Of a DNA stretch of 64,000 bases, positions 24,479-35,800 are shown piece by piece. The position numbers and the translations under genes are program-made. Each line of letters opens with the position of its first letter. Within the stretch, counting starts at the first letter, position 1. The DNA is from Hedera helix (Eukaryota; Streptophyta; Magnoliopsida; Apiales; Araliaceae): contig OX359278.1 of assembly GCA_947179155.2 (NCBI GenBank), positions 12,979,879 through 13,043,878 on the forward strand. The letters are read 5' to 3'. The notes beneath the pieces are model-generated. The model had not been told where the DNA came from. It did not search any database and saw nothing but the letters and a program-made list of their open reading frames with translations.

Positions 24479-25785
24479 TAGACACACATTCGGCTCGTGA
24501 CCTGGTCTTGACCCGGCCTAGTTAAAGTCTGGACTGGCTCAGCCTGGCAAGTCACTTGTAGACTACCTTTTTACTCCCAACGATTCGGCTTGAACCGGTC
24601 TTCTCGAAAACCCACCATGACCTGTGACTTGAGGCTTGGTCTGGCCTCCGGCCTGAACCAGAGCCCGCCCTGGCCGGCAACGGTAACAAAAAAAAAAAAA
24701 AATTGATGTGTGTGCTGTTTGTTGTTGCTACTACTGACGCTTGTCAATGTCAGTTGTTGCCTCCTGTCATCATTCAGCACCTACAAAAATAAAGGTCAAA
24801 TTTCCATCGGCTAGTTGCATAATGGATATATTTTTGTTCTATAAAATGAAGCTAGTGCACTGCATTAATACATTTACAATTTTTATCATTATATTTCAAT
24901 AATTTTAACATTCTTTTCTCTCCACATAAAGTCAATTATTTTCTCTCCACAAATCTTTAATTGTTATTATTATAAATCTCAATTTATATTATTAATACAT
25001 TTTTTTATTACACCCATTATTATTATATTTTTACACCCCTTATTATTATATTTTATTACAATATAATGGATTCCTCCAACACTGCATCCGGATCATAAAT
25101 GCCGCAATTTATTCAAAATGACCAAAATAGCATTCGGCCTGATAGTGAAACGAGTTCGAGTCCGTTATTTTTAAGTCCTACCGGTGAGAGCAAAACAATG
25201 CGCCAGTTTATGAACATTTCATCGAAGTGTGGGCTGCCGATAATGTTAAAAAAGCTCAATGCAAAATATGCAATGTTTTATTTGGTACTAAAGACAATAA
25301 CACACTATAACAATAATACCAATCGTGTTTGCAAAGGCATACACTAATCGATGAAAGTTCACAAATACAAATTGATCGTTCTTGTCACAATTTGAGTTAT
25401 GATCAAATATTAGAAAAAGAGTTGGAAGTCAAACTAGTGATTGAGAAGGAGCTCCCGTTCAATTTTTTTGTCGATCAGCGCTGTACCGAGTATATTCAAT
25501 CCAGATTGCAACCGAAATATAAACAAGTAAGTAGAATGACTACTAAAAGTGATGCTATTAAATTATATAATGAAACTAAAAAATAACTAATTGAATATTT
25601 TGACAATTTTGACTGTAAAATTAGTTTAAGTGATAATATTTGGTCTGCTAATCATCAACATGGAGTTAACTATATTTGTATGACTGCTCATTGGATAGAT
25701 TCTGAAATAATTATGCAAAAAAGAATTATAGGATTTGAATTTTTTGAATTACCTCATACTTGGTCAAACAATATATGCTCAAATT
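24479..25785 (+). mobile_element. Truncated hAT transposon with transposase relic
   Basis: The left terminus TAGACACACATTCGGCTCG is followed by GGCCT/TGGTC-rich subterminal DNA, like the ends of the element at 8348-9704, and then by remnants of a transposase gene (25067-25785). The right end is missing: recognisable hAT coding stops near 25785 and unrelated LTR-like DNA follows. The flank GTTATAAT (24471-24478) would be one half of the target duplication. Confidence 0.6.
25067..25785 (+). pseudogene. hAT transposase (BED zinc finger, RICESLEEPER-like), broken
   Basis: Across frames the sequence encodes a BED zinc-finger start (EHFIEVWAADNVKKAQCKIC, with the CxxC pair). A linker follows, then the N-terminal part of the transposase: ELPFNFFVDQRCTEYIQ, KSDAIKLYNETKK, LIEYFDNFDCKISLS, MTAHWIDSEIIMQKR, IIGFEFFELPHT. 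This wording is typical of plant hAT/RICESLEEPER proteins. At least one frameshift and stops at about 25312 and 25586 break it, and the catalytic core and dimerisation domain are absent. It cannot be functional. It belongs to the hAT family whose non-autonomous copy probably lies at 8348-9704. Confidence 0.75.
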
Positions 25786-25977
25786 ATGGATTATCTCATA
25801 TTGTTTAGGATTTGATATTTTGGTTTCGAAGTACTATTGTAATATACAGATCGTGTTTGAGCTAATTGACAATTATCTATTTAGACTATTCGGTTGCATA
25901 TTAAAATTTTGGATATCAGTTTGTTACATCTGTTTGTGTCCTGTATGTAACCTCTCTTTCTACTTCAGGAATGGGGT

Positions 25978-26553
25978 GTTATAAACGGGACACAAGAGTA
26001 GGGACTAATTAGGGGTCTATGGCTTTTTGGCCCGAGCTACATTACTGGCCTAAACTCTTTGAATAATATAAATGCACCAAGAAGATCGACCCACAAGGTA
26101 CAATCTGGAGCAAATACTCTCACGTTCTATTATAAATCCTTTAGTGTTCAAGGGCCTGGATCCCTAAAGGATCTTGCACATCAGGGGGAGTTTTTCGAAC
26201 ACTGGTAGGCACAACTCAGGTTACCATAATGCGTAAAACACACAGAGGAGTAAACTCCTTTCCGGTGGGGGCTCTTATCTATATCAATCCACTTAAATTT
26301 AGGTTTATCAATAACAGCTTTTTGCCCTACAAGGGGGAACCCTAATAAACAATTATCATAATATCTTCTATAAATATAAAGGAGGGACCTCTGTTACGTT
26401 TTTATACACATATATTTATTCTCAACCTTATAACCTCCATTACTGTCACTGACTTAGCCATCGAAGGTTGATCCAAAGGCCAGCCCTCTGCGTATTCGTT
26501 CCTTTTCAGGTCTTTTGGAACATTCAGATCCGGTGGTTGAGCCTATCGAAGCA
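25978..26553 (+). repeat. Lone LTR-like sequence of a retrotransposon
   Basis: This starts TGTTATAAACGGGACAC, has a TATA box (TATAAATATAAAGGAGGG, about 26369-26386) and continues with the phrase CACTGACTTAGCCATCG, commonly seen in plant gypsy LTRs (CACTGACTTGAGCATCG). It ends near GAAGCACA, after which TGTTATCAGTAC loosely resembles a tRNA-Met primer site (TGGTATCAGAGC). No coding region follows, so this is a solo or truncated LTR. The exact ends and target duplication are uncertain. Confidence 0.45.
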
Positions 26554-26866
26554 CAATGTTATCAGTACTGACATAGAATTTTTTTTTATTTTAATTAATA
26601 CAATGATGAATATTGTAAAGTATCTAAAAAGTATTACTCATTACAAGTTTTATTATATTCTCAAATTAACATTTAAAAGTTAATAATGATCATATAATTT
26701 AGAACGGGTGAAGTACTAGTAGAATTCTAATACGACAATGTTACTGTTAAAATATTATTTATCCATGGAATATAATCATTTTCACTAATTCTAGTAGTCT
26801 TCTCTTACTAGAAACACGATGGTACCATACTATTACATTTGATTTTAGAAGAATATTCACCATATA

Positions 26867-27172
26867 CTAATATTACGTTTGGATTGAGGGAATAGAATAA
26901 AATAAAGAATATAATAAAAAAATAGTGTATTAAATGATCATTTTGGAAGATAAACTATTATAGTGGAATGAAAATTCATTTTATCCCTTTGATTTTTATT
27001 CCATGTGAGAGGTAATGAAATAAAATACATTCTAATAGAATGAATATATTAATAATTTTATTACCATATTACACCACTTACTTCCATTAACAATCAAATA
27101 TATACTTAAATTACCTTAAAATTATTTCATTTCTACTTCTATTCTATTCATTCAATTCAAATGCAATATAAG
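26867..27172. repeat. MITE with long inverted ends
   Basis: The left end CTAATATTACGTTTGGATTG mirrors the right end (reverse complement CTTATATTGCATTTGAATTG). Similarity continues through GAATAGAATA. About 306 bp, AT-rich, non-coding. The target duplication was not settled, so the superfamily is open. Confidence 0.55.
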
Positions 27173-27574
27173 GGTGTGGGTACTTGGTAGAAGATTTTAA
27201 TGCAGATTCTCCATTTCTTTTTATTTGTTTGTCATGTCAAATGGAAAGCAAATTATTCTTAAATAGCCTTTTGTTATCACTTTAAGGGGTGGGGTGAATG
27301 GGTACTGGGGTTTACATACAACGAGGCAAAGTAGTTCATGATTTTCAGAGACATTTTTATCATTCAATAGTCATGGCTTATTTCGGGTTCGCTCGAAAGT
27401 TTGGCAGCTACAGGACAGGAGGATCATCAATTATTTCCTATTTAATTTGATGTCTACAATTAATTTCAATCACTACTGGAACTCTACTACGTTGATGATA
27501 GCTCACAAGCCCCATAGAGGAGTTTAGGTCCTATTGTTATAATTAGTAACCGTGTTAAATCTTATTTATTTATG
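27173..27574. other. Spacer, nothing recognised
   Basis: About 400 bases with no reading frame of note, between a MITE and the first Mutator-like element. Confidence 0.5.
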
Positions 27575-29363
27575 ATTAAAGTACACTTTGCACCCAAATT
27601 TTATATTATTGTTAGACTTTTCCGACACAAGCTGAAAGAAGATGTTTAAGTGCACCATAATATTAATTAATGAACAAAAAAAACACTCTTCGAACAGATA
27701 CGACTGGTCAAAAATGACCGGTCGGGCCTTTCTTCTATAACGGCCATTCTATTCTTTTTTTCGGAGCAAAAGATAGACCTTTTCCTTTTTTGTAGAGGCC
27801 CTTGGCGCAGCAATCTACTCCTTCCGTTTACATATGTGATGTAATAAGACTTGTCGAGCTGATCTCATTCCCTTTAGTAAATCCATTTTCAAAAGGTATA
27901 ATGGGTATAACATGTTAAAAATAAATTAAAAAATAAATAAACCCATCTCTCAAATCACTGTCCATCTTCTTTCTCAATGGTCTATGGTGCTCGTTTGAAG
28001 AGTTCCCATACACTTGTTTAGTACCTATTATTTGTAATTCAAATGGATCTGAAGGATAACACAAATCTTCCTCAACCTTAGGTGAAAAATTTATACTGAT
28101 TAGATCTGATGTAACTGTTAGTGTTCTAAACTACTTTTAATGTCAGATACCCAGATTGACCTACTTGAATTAAATGACTGAGAAGGACTAGAGGGCTTAT
28201 CAAATGGAAACGAGTAATACATGCATGTTAGATAAAAACATCTCCACATCAGAAACTGAATCAAATTTTGCTGCAAAATTATCTTCCCCCATCTTTCAAC
28301 AACACAAAAAACCCCTTTTCCCCAATAACTAGTTGGTGGCCAGTTTGTCAAAAAAGTAAAAAACAAAGCTTTAAATTCATAAATACTTGGGAGGCCAGTT
28401 TCATAAATCAGAAACCATAAACCATAAAATCTTGACTATAAACACAAATGGTTGCTCGAATTCCAACAGCAGATCCAATAAATTGACCCAAAACTAAAAA
28501 AAAATTGAATCTTTGACGCTTGGGTTTCACTTTGAACTAACAGAAATCCTAAATTCTTGAACTTTCTGCCATTGGGTATCCTTTTTTAACATGTGCAATT
28601 GCTCTACATCAAGGTTTTCATCTACAAAAAAAAAAAAGCCAGTAGAACGAAAACCTACAAAAAAAAAAAAAAAAAGTTCTCAGTAGAACGAAACAGAAAA
28701 AGGACCAAAGAATAGGGAGGGGACTAAATCTGCCTATAATCTACATGAATTCCCTTTCTGGAATTCTAACTAGAATCAATGCTGCTTCAGAAGACGATAA
28801 AGCCATGATCCATGTCGCCATAGCCAGTGCACAGACCTGCACCCTCATCCTCGTTGCTGAAGAGGGTTTGGTCTGAGCAATCCAGTGTTACTCCACATTC
28901 TTTGTTCTTAGTCTGTTATTTCCATCCTTAGTTGGTGTACTAGTAGTGATTGAGTTTGTTGAGTATTCAAAAAGTGTCTTTCTTTCTTTAGTTTTGATAT
29001 CATTTCAATAGGTCTGTAAGAGATTTGGGATCTAAGTTTTTTGCAGATTTGGATTTTGGTTCAGTAAATTTAGGGGTATTTTTTGGTAGAGAGAGAAAGT
29101 GATGGCAGGAGGAGAGATTTGGGTTCTAAGTTTATTTTGTTGTTCTTTTACGATTTTATCCTTTAATATATTATGATATACCTAAATTACCTTTACAAAA
29201 TTTAATTTACAAACCCAATAGATCACTTTTCACTTCTTATAATATTGAAGTGTGCCCTTTGTTTAGCATAATAGAACTTTAGGTGCACTTAGGCATCTTT
29301 TTTAGTTTGGAATGTAAAAGTCAATAATAATATAAAATTTAAAGTGCAAAGTGTATTTTTGTT
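27575..29363. mobile_element. Mutator-like element with long inverted ends carrying exon-like DNA
   Basis: The left end (..TACACTTTGCACCCAAATTT.., to about 27692) is mirrored by the right end (about 29240-29363, reverse complement ..TACACTTTGCACTTTAAATT..). Similarity covers some 120 bases, including TTATATTATT and TAAGTGCACC. Flanks TTTATTTATG and TTATTTATTG could be a 9-10-bp duplication, but they are AT-rich and weak. Long terminal inverted repeats, a 1.8-kb body and no transposase are the pattern of non-autonomous MULEs. The interior is less AT-rich than the ends and holds an exon-like reading frame (28787-28912, -). Confidence 0.55.
28787..28912 (-). pseudogene. Exon-like fragment, unknown protein C-terminus
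   Basis: On the minus strand a splice-acceptor-like AACAG (28917-28913) is followed by an open stretch of exactly 42 codons ending in TGA. It encodes the parts TKNKECGVTLDCSDQTL and GAGLCTGYGDMDHGFIVF. The composition is unlike random AT-rich DNA and looks like the end of a real protein, but I do not recognise the family. Just upstream (29110-28913, -) is C/T-rich leader-like sequence, TCTCTCCTCCTGCCATCAC. It lies between the inverted ends of a Mutator-like element, so a captured gene piece is the simplest reading. Confidence 0.4.
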
Positions 29364-30398
29364 TTTATTTATTGATTCCGAATGATTAAAAATTCTATTT
29401 TTAGCATCCAATAATGAACCAATGTTTCAATTCAAGTTCAAATTGAAAGTAAATCAATTTTTTAAATCATTTTGTATGAATATAAATGAATTATATAATC
29501 AATATCTCATTTACAATAGGGCGAATGTCATTTTTGTTCCTCTAAGTTGCCACTCATTTCTAAAATCGACACTAAAGCTTATTTTTCATCAATTTGATTT
29601 TTAAAGTGATATTTTTTTTGTTTCTATCCTTTTTACCTGATTTTTTTGAAACCCGTCCAAAATTCGACCCAACCCATTTTATTAAGAGGAAATTATTTTT
29701 TACAAGTATTATTAATATTAGAAAATAAATTATAAAAAACTAAATATAAAAATAAAAATACAAACAAATAAACAAGAAAACGAGAAAAAAAAAATTAATT
29801 CAAATTTCAAATAAATTACTACAAAAATATAAAATTAAAATGCAAAAAATATATAAAAGAATGTGTTATGTATATAATGAAATCATTAAATCAAGGCTTA
29901 AATATAAAATAAAAATATTTTAGGAAAAATTAAAACACTTTAATATATTGAATTATTACTTAATCAGAAGAAATAAAAATAAAAAACTCCAAAACTTCGG
30001 TCCCAAACATTATATTAAATTATTAGTTAATCAGAAGAAATCAAAAAAACTCCAAAGCTTCATTCCCAAACATTTAATGGGGATTTGAAAATAAAACTCA
30101 TTCAAAACAAACCCAGACAAATATCCAGAAGCATGGATGAACAAGACTCCTCCAGCCCAGATCACCATTATCATCTCTTCTCTCTCACATATCTGAAATT
30201 CCAGATCACATTATGTTTCAATCTTTAAAATCATCATCTTTTTCTCTATACAATCAGACTTATATATATATATATATATATATGAACAAACATGTCTTCA
30301 CTTATGAAGCTAGATATGACGAACAGAGTCTACACAGAACCTTATGCGTCATCAACAAGATCAATTTCAGTCAGATTCGACCATTTCGATAGACTGCT

Positions 30399-31261
30399 TT
30401 GAAGAATGAGCAAAGGCGTGATTATGTTGACTATGTTATCAGTGGAATTTGTAAAGGTTCAGGTGGGCATGTCTCTGATGTGGACTTTAAAGATTTGTAC
30501 TATGATGAGATTAGGATGCAAGAAAATGACAGCAATGTTATGGAAGGTATAAAAATTGACGATTTTTCAAAGGACACAGAAGAGACTTTGGCCCATCTGA
30601 ATGGAGTTTCTAAGTTAGATGGAGTTTCTAAGGTGGCCGTTCGGGAATGATTTTTTTTTTTTTACTTAAAGTTAAAATTTGAGTAGATTTATAAGTTAAA
30701 ATTTTAGTAGATTTATAAGTAATAGTGTTCGGCATCATTTTTACTTATAAGTCGGGAATTATAAATAATAGTTGTGGATGTGTTCGGGTAATAATGACTT
30801 ATAAGTTAAGTAAAATGTAAAGATTATGAAAATGTCATTTAATAAGAAGAAGATTAAAAAAACAAGGAGGGACAATTTTGTCTTTTCGTCAGAGTTGAAC
30901 AACTTAAAAAAAATGACTTATAAGTCATTTTTTTTAAGTCCCAAAAACTTGCTTTGTTTTTTTGACTTTTTTTCGACTTATAAGTTAAAAAAAAAAAACA
31001 GGATTAATGACTTATAAGTTCGTTGACCGACTTATAAGGCGTTAACGAACAGGCCGTAATGAGTTTGACAAGCAACTGTTCATATATGTCCTTAACAGAT
31101 GAAGAGTAGGATTTAGAACTAAAGTTGGAGTTAGATGCAATTAAAGCACAATATCGGCAGTGGCAGTGCTTTTAGGAACTCTCGAGTACGAGAGAGGAAG
31201 CAATTAAGGCCATTCAGAATAGTTGGATGACAAAGAAGAATTGAGCAATGTGTTAATTAAA
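30399..31261 (+). pseudogene. Captured gene fragment inside the MULE, unrecognised, broken
   Basis: An open frame (30399-30650) encodes an acidic, non-repetitive peptide, with parts DYVDYVISGICKGSGGH and LYYDEIRMQENDSNVMEG. It runs into the MITE at 30632. If the MITE and one TAA copy are removed, the frame continues without shift for about 14 more codons (..NEFDKQLFIYVLNR) to a stop. Further right (31117-31245) another stretch reads DLELKLELDAIKAQYRQW, then ELSSTREEAIKAIQNSWM, a charged helical, coiled-coil-like segment with one internal TAG. I do not recognise the source gene. The absence of any transposase motif and the position between MULE ends point to a captured host fragment, now decayed. 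Confidence 0.5.
30632..31056. mobile_element. Harbinger/Tourist-like MITE nested in the captured fragment
   Basis: A 425-bp element with ends GGTGGCCGTTCGGGAATGA and (reverse complement) CGGCCTGTTCGTTAACGCC. TAA lies directly on both sides (30629-30631 and 31057-31059). The interior is made of repeated ACTTATAAGT words and poly-A/T. GGCC..GTTCG ends and a TAA duplication fit PIF/Harbinger Tourist elements. The small frame at 30826-31017 is part of the repeat, not a gene. Confidence 0.7.
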
Positions 31262-31702
31262 AGATGTTCAAGGTTTTTCTGTCCAAATTATCTGAATCTC
31301 CAGAATGATTTATATCATATTGATGATGGATTTTGAGTATAACAAGTGATCAATTTAAACCCTAGCCCAGCTTATGAATTAGTTTTTTTTTTCATTTCAA
31401 TTAGTTTTTTTTCTTTTTCCTTTTCTTGTTTATTTGTTTGTATTTTAATTTTGATGTTTAGTTTTTTATATTTTAATTTCTAATATTAATAATACTTACG
31501 AATACTTGTAAAGACAAATTTGCGCTTGCTAAAATGGGTCGAGTCGAATTTTGGGCGGGTTTCAATAGAATCAGGTAAAAGGAAACGAAAACGATAAAAA
31601 ATGTCACTTTAAGAATTAAATTGGTAAAATATAAACTTTAGAGACGAAATTGAATGTGTGTGACAATTTAAAGGACAAAAATGACATCCGCCCTTTACAA
31701 TA

Positions 31703-32830
31703 TTAGTAAACTTAAGACCTAAAGCCTAGTCTTAACTGTCATATTAGGATTTCATTGACAAACTGGAAGTATAATATTCTATTAATTATTGAATAAAAAA
31801 TATGATCAATTTGATTAAGAAATAGGTTTAACATAATTCGATATAATTATAAATATTTTCTTACATATTACTCTTGTATTTCTAAAATGGGTAGTGCTAA
31901 GAATCTTAAATTTGTTATCTCAAAAAATGTCTCAAATAATGTGTTAGCATGACAATGATTGAATAGATGTCATGTGATTAAATACATCATAAATTATAAT
32001 TAAAATATTTAATGTCATATTATTTAAAACTCAAAAAATTGAGACTTGTAATATTACTTTCTCCAATATGTTTACATCGAATTACGAGGATGCATAAGCT
32101 TAGCAATCCCTCGTTAAACAAATATTAATTAGCAATTCTTGTTAAAAAAATATTAATATTCATGATTAAATAATATAAATAAGTCTATTTTACATGTCAT
32201 ATTTTACTATTTATTACATATTACTGATTCATAATTATTTTTAACAAGGAATATTACTACATATACAAAAATTAAACACAAAATCATTTCAATAATTAAA
32301 AAGCAAGACATAACATAAATTTTTATATTAAATTTTTTTTTTATAATAAATAAAATATATTTTATATTTTATTTTATCATTAATTTTTGATAATTTATTC
32401 TTTTCCTTTAATAAGGAGCGTAAGTTTTTCTCTTTTTATTAAATTTAGCCAAATGTTAGGATATCACTAGATGAAAACAACAAATGTTACTCCTAAATAG
32501 TTATATGAACTGTATTTGAAAGGATCAATTATTACAAACAGAATAACTGGAGTATCTGTATGTATGAACAGGACAACAGCAACAAATCCAGGATCTCTAC
32601 CCCACAAGAGAAAATAAAAGAAAATAATAGAAATTGAAAAGCTCTAGTTTATAAAAAGCAAACAAACAAGAAAAGGAAAGTCGGAAGAAAGCGCGATCGA
32701 TCAAATCCCCCAAACTCGAAATTTCTGGGTAGAAATCCAGTATTTTCTCTTACCTATATATATGTTATCTGCTTGTCATTTACAGTTTTTACTTGGGCAG
32801 AGCTTCAATTACGGAAAGAAGGTAGCTTGA
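31703..32830. other. Upstream region of the TOM1-like gene
   Basis: AT-rich spacer. At about 31888-32065 the ends (GTAGTGCTAAGAATCTTAAA and, inverted, AAGTAATATTACAAGTCTC) are weakly alike and may be an old MITE. The last 250 bases (from about 32560) are less AT-rich and probably hold promoter and 5' leader, with a short TATATATATG at about 32755-32764. No transcription start can be fixed. Confidence 0.4.
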
Positions 32831-35800
32831 ATGACGAAAGTGCCTTTGAGTTTTCTTCCGGCGACTAATATCGGAGGAGGGGGATTTCTACCGGAGAACT
32901 GGTGGGAAGTGATCAACGAGTCGGCTAATTGGCAAGATGGGATCTTTTTTGCCCTCTGTGCTGCTTATGCCCTCGTCTCCGCTGTTGCTTTGGTACCCTC
33001 CTGTCTTCTCTCTCTCTCTAGACTATAATTATGAGATCAACTGATTTGCGTACTTGTGTGCTTCAGTTTGTTATGTTTGGTTGCTGTGAAAAAGGGTTGA
33101 AATAAAGTTTCTGAAATCATAAAGTTATGGGTTTGATTGGGAGTTGAGATTTGAAGCTGCCTTTTTTAACTATGTGCCTAAGACAACTATCCGGCTTGGT
33201 TGAAGTGATTATCTTATCCTCACGCTGATTTGAATAGTAGTTTGGAATTAGTGTTAAACAGTAATCAATGTACTCTGGAAACTAAAACTTAGATTAGGTT
33301 GACTTGATGTCTTATCTTAGGTTATGTTTGGCAACTCAATTCAAAGTCTTGAAATTGGAATTGAATGCTAATTTTAACAAAATTCCAATTCCATGGAATT
33401 GCAAATGTTTTTATCAATAGTTATATAGAATTATTGTTGTTTATCTAGATTGTAGATATATTGTAGTAGTTGTTTCAATTGGGACTTGGGAATAACTTGT
33501 AGCTAAAAAGTACAAACAACTTATATTTACGTATTAGGATTGTGCATATACTTGGCATTGTAATGAAGCTGATTGTGCATATACTTGACATTGTAATGAA
33601 GCTGATTGTGCATATACTTGACATTGTAATGAAGCTGAGTTAACGAGGTGCATTTAGTCTCTGGGTTATAGTTCAGTATATAGTGTATATCTTGTTTTTT
33701 CCTTTAAATTCACAAATTATTGTGGAATTAATCATGGACGGGCTCTTGGACCAAGTTACCATTACTTTCTGAATTATACATTTTGTATCCATACTTTCCA
33801 TGGATTTCAGTTTGATCATAAGGTGATGCGTTCAGTTTCAAATATAATCATGTGAACAATAAAGTTTAATTTTGAGGATTAATTTATGAATTGATGTTAT
33901 TTACAGATACAATTAATAAGGATTGAAGTGAGAGTGCCCGAGTATGGTTGGACAACACAAAAAGTATTCCATTTGATGAACTTTATTGTAAATGGAGGTA
34001 ATTTAAACTTTTATTGCGTCAATGGGTACTTACTATTTTGTTAGTTAGATGTTTTTTGGTTGATTTAATTGTGAATCTTCTTTTTTCAGTTCGCGCCATT
34101 GTGTTTGGGTTTCACGTACAAGTGTTTAATCTGCATCCTAGAGTAAGGTCTTTAACCGTAGAGTCCATTTTAAATGTTCCATTTCATTGCAGTTGTATAT
34201 TCGTCTTTTACGGCTAAATTCACTTGAGTTTTCCTTTATTTTTTCCAACCTGTCTATTGTTTGTGATTGTCCAGTCTCGCTACTCCCGGATTATCATAGT
34301 CCTTGATAAATCGTTATTACCAAAATTAGTTATTTAGAACCTGAAGGATAATATAATTTTGTCATTTTGTGAACAAAAGTTGTTTTATGAATTGACTCTA
34401 TCTTGAACCAGGTGTTGGTGCTGGGAATACTGGATCTTCCTGGACTACTGTTTTTCTCGACATACACACTTCTTGTGCTATTTTGGGCAGAGATATATCA
34501 CCAGGTAGGTAAATGATAAGTTGCCAAACTTTTGATTAGTAAAGAACAAATGCTCATTAGTGCACTTAATTTCAATTTAGTGAAGCAATTTTTGAATCAT
34601 TCATCTCTATTATTGGCAGGCAAGAAGTTTACCAACAGATAAGCTCAGGATTGTTTTTATCACAGTTAATGCTATAGTGTACGGTATACAGGTAAGTGAC
34701 ATCTTTACTCTTTTACTGCCTTGCTTATGTGTATCTTTGGAATCTCTATTTATAATCCTATGCTTTACTATTGTCTTTCCGACTTGTCAATCTCTTGATA
34801 TGCAGAGAAATCATAGTTTCACAACATATTTTTTGACTTTCTGTTGACAAGCCACGATGGAGTCCATGTGCATCTTTGAATTGAGCAAACGTTATCTTCT
34901 TTTTTCTATACATAATATAGTTCACAGGCATCTGGGGCCTCATTTCTGTTAACTCAACCAATTGAAATTTTTGACATAATCTCTGTTCGTAATAGAGTTG
35001 TGCTTCTGAATCCTTCATGAACAAAAAAAGTATGGACATGATCTGCAGAGAAGTTAAATATTTCTCCCTAAGCATAATTTTGTTGGGAGACTAATCTTAG
35101 GTGGAATGCGTAGATCATTTATGCAGTATGAGGCCAAATTGAAGGGGAGACAAAAACCTAGCTGATTTCTATCTAAGAGTGAGCTCTTATGGTTTGTGTC
35201 CCAACTAAGTTTTTTTTTGGCTTATTCTGCTTCAAACAATAGTTATTCAAATCAAATGTGCTATCTTAGTGATTGGTGAATGGTGAACTTTAAGATTTAG
35301 TCCAACTACATATGTCCAGTAAAATGCAGGCAGGGAGTTGATTCTCCTTGTCTGGGACAGCTATGTCAGAGGAGCCTCCTATTTTTTTAATGTTTGAACA
35401 TTGCTTGACCAAGCCCCATCATGCATTGGGGACATCTCAGTTTTTGCTTAAGAAATCTCTTTATTCTTTCTGTTGGTCTTCAGTATTTTAGTAACTCTTA
35501 CTAAAAATTTGCTGGCTTCAGGCTTGTATCTGGTCATACATCTGGATAATTGACAGCAGCATTGTGGAATTCATTGGGAAGATATTTATTGCAGGTTAGC
35601 TCTCCTGCTACTAATTCTAGTTCGCATGTCACTTTTATGAAAATTGAAACAAGCACTTTCTTGATGTGGAACATCTATCACCTTTTTCGCTAGGTAGCTT
35701 GCTCATTTCATTCTATTATTTGCAGTGGTATCATTTGTGGCGGCGCTAGGTTTTCTAGTTTATGGAGGAAGGTGAATGTTCTGAAACATATCTGCGTGCT

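Larger units (their letters stand above)
29519..31693. mobile_element. Mutator-like element (Pack-MULE type) with perfect 9-bp target duplication
   Basis: Terminal inverted repeats of about 203 bp (29519-29721 and 31490-31693) start GGGCGAATGTCATTTTTG and GGGCGGATGTCATTTTTG. They stay alike to their inner ends (TATTAATATTAG in both). The flanks are identical: TTTACAATA at 29510-29518 and 31694-31702. Long inverted ends with a 9-bp duplication are diagnostic of Mutator-like elements. There is no transposase. The interior holds a roughly 64-bp tandem duplication (about 29947-30074), a leader-like stretch with a (TA)n tract (30259-30283), and a gene-like reading frame broken by a MITE. Confidence 0.88.

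Noticed and set aside
27535..27542. GTTATAAT as the right-hand target duplication of the hAT element starting at 24479
   Set aside because: The sequence just before it does not resemble the hAT terminus (inverted TAGACAC), so the match of an AT-rich octamer is probably chance.
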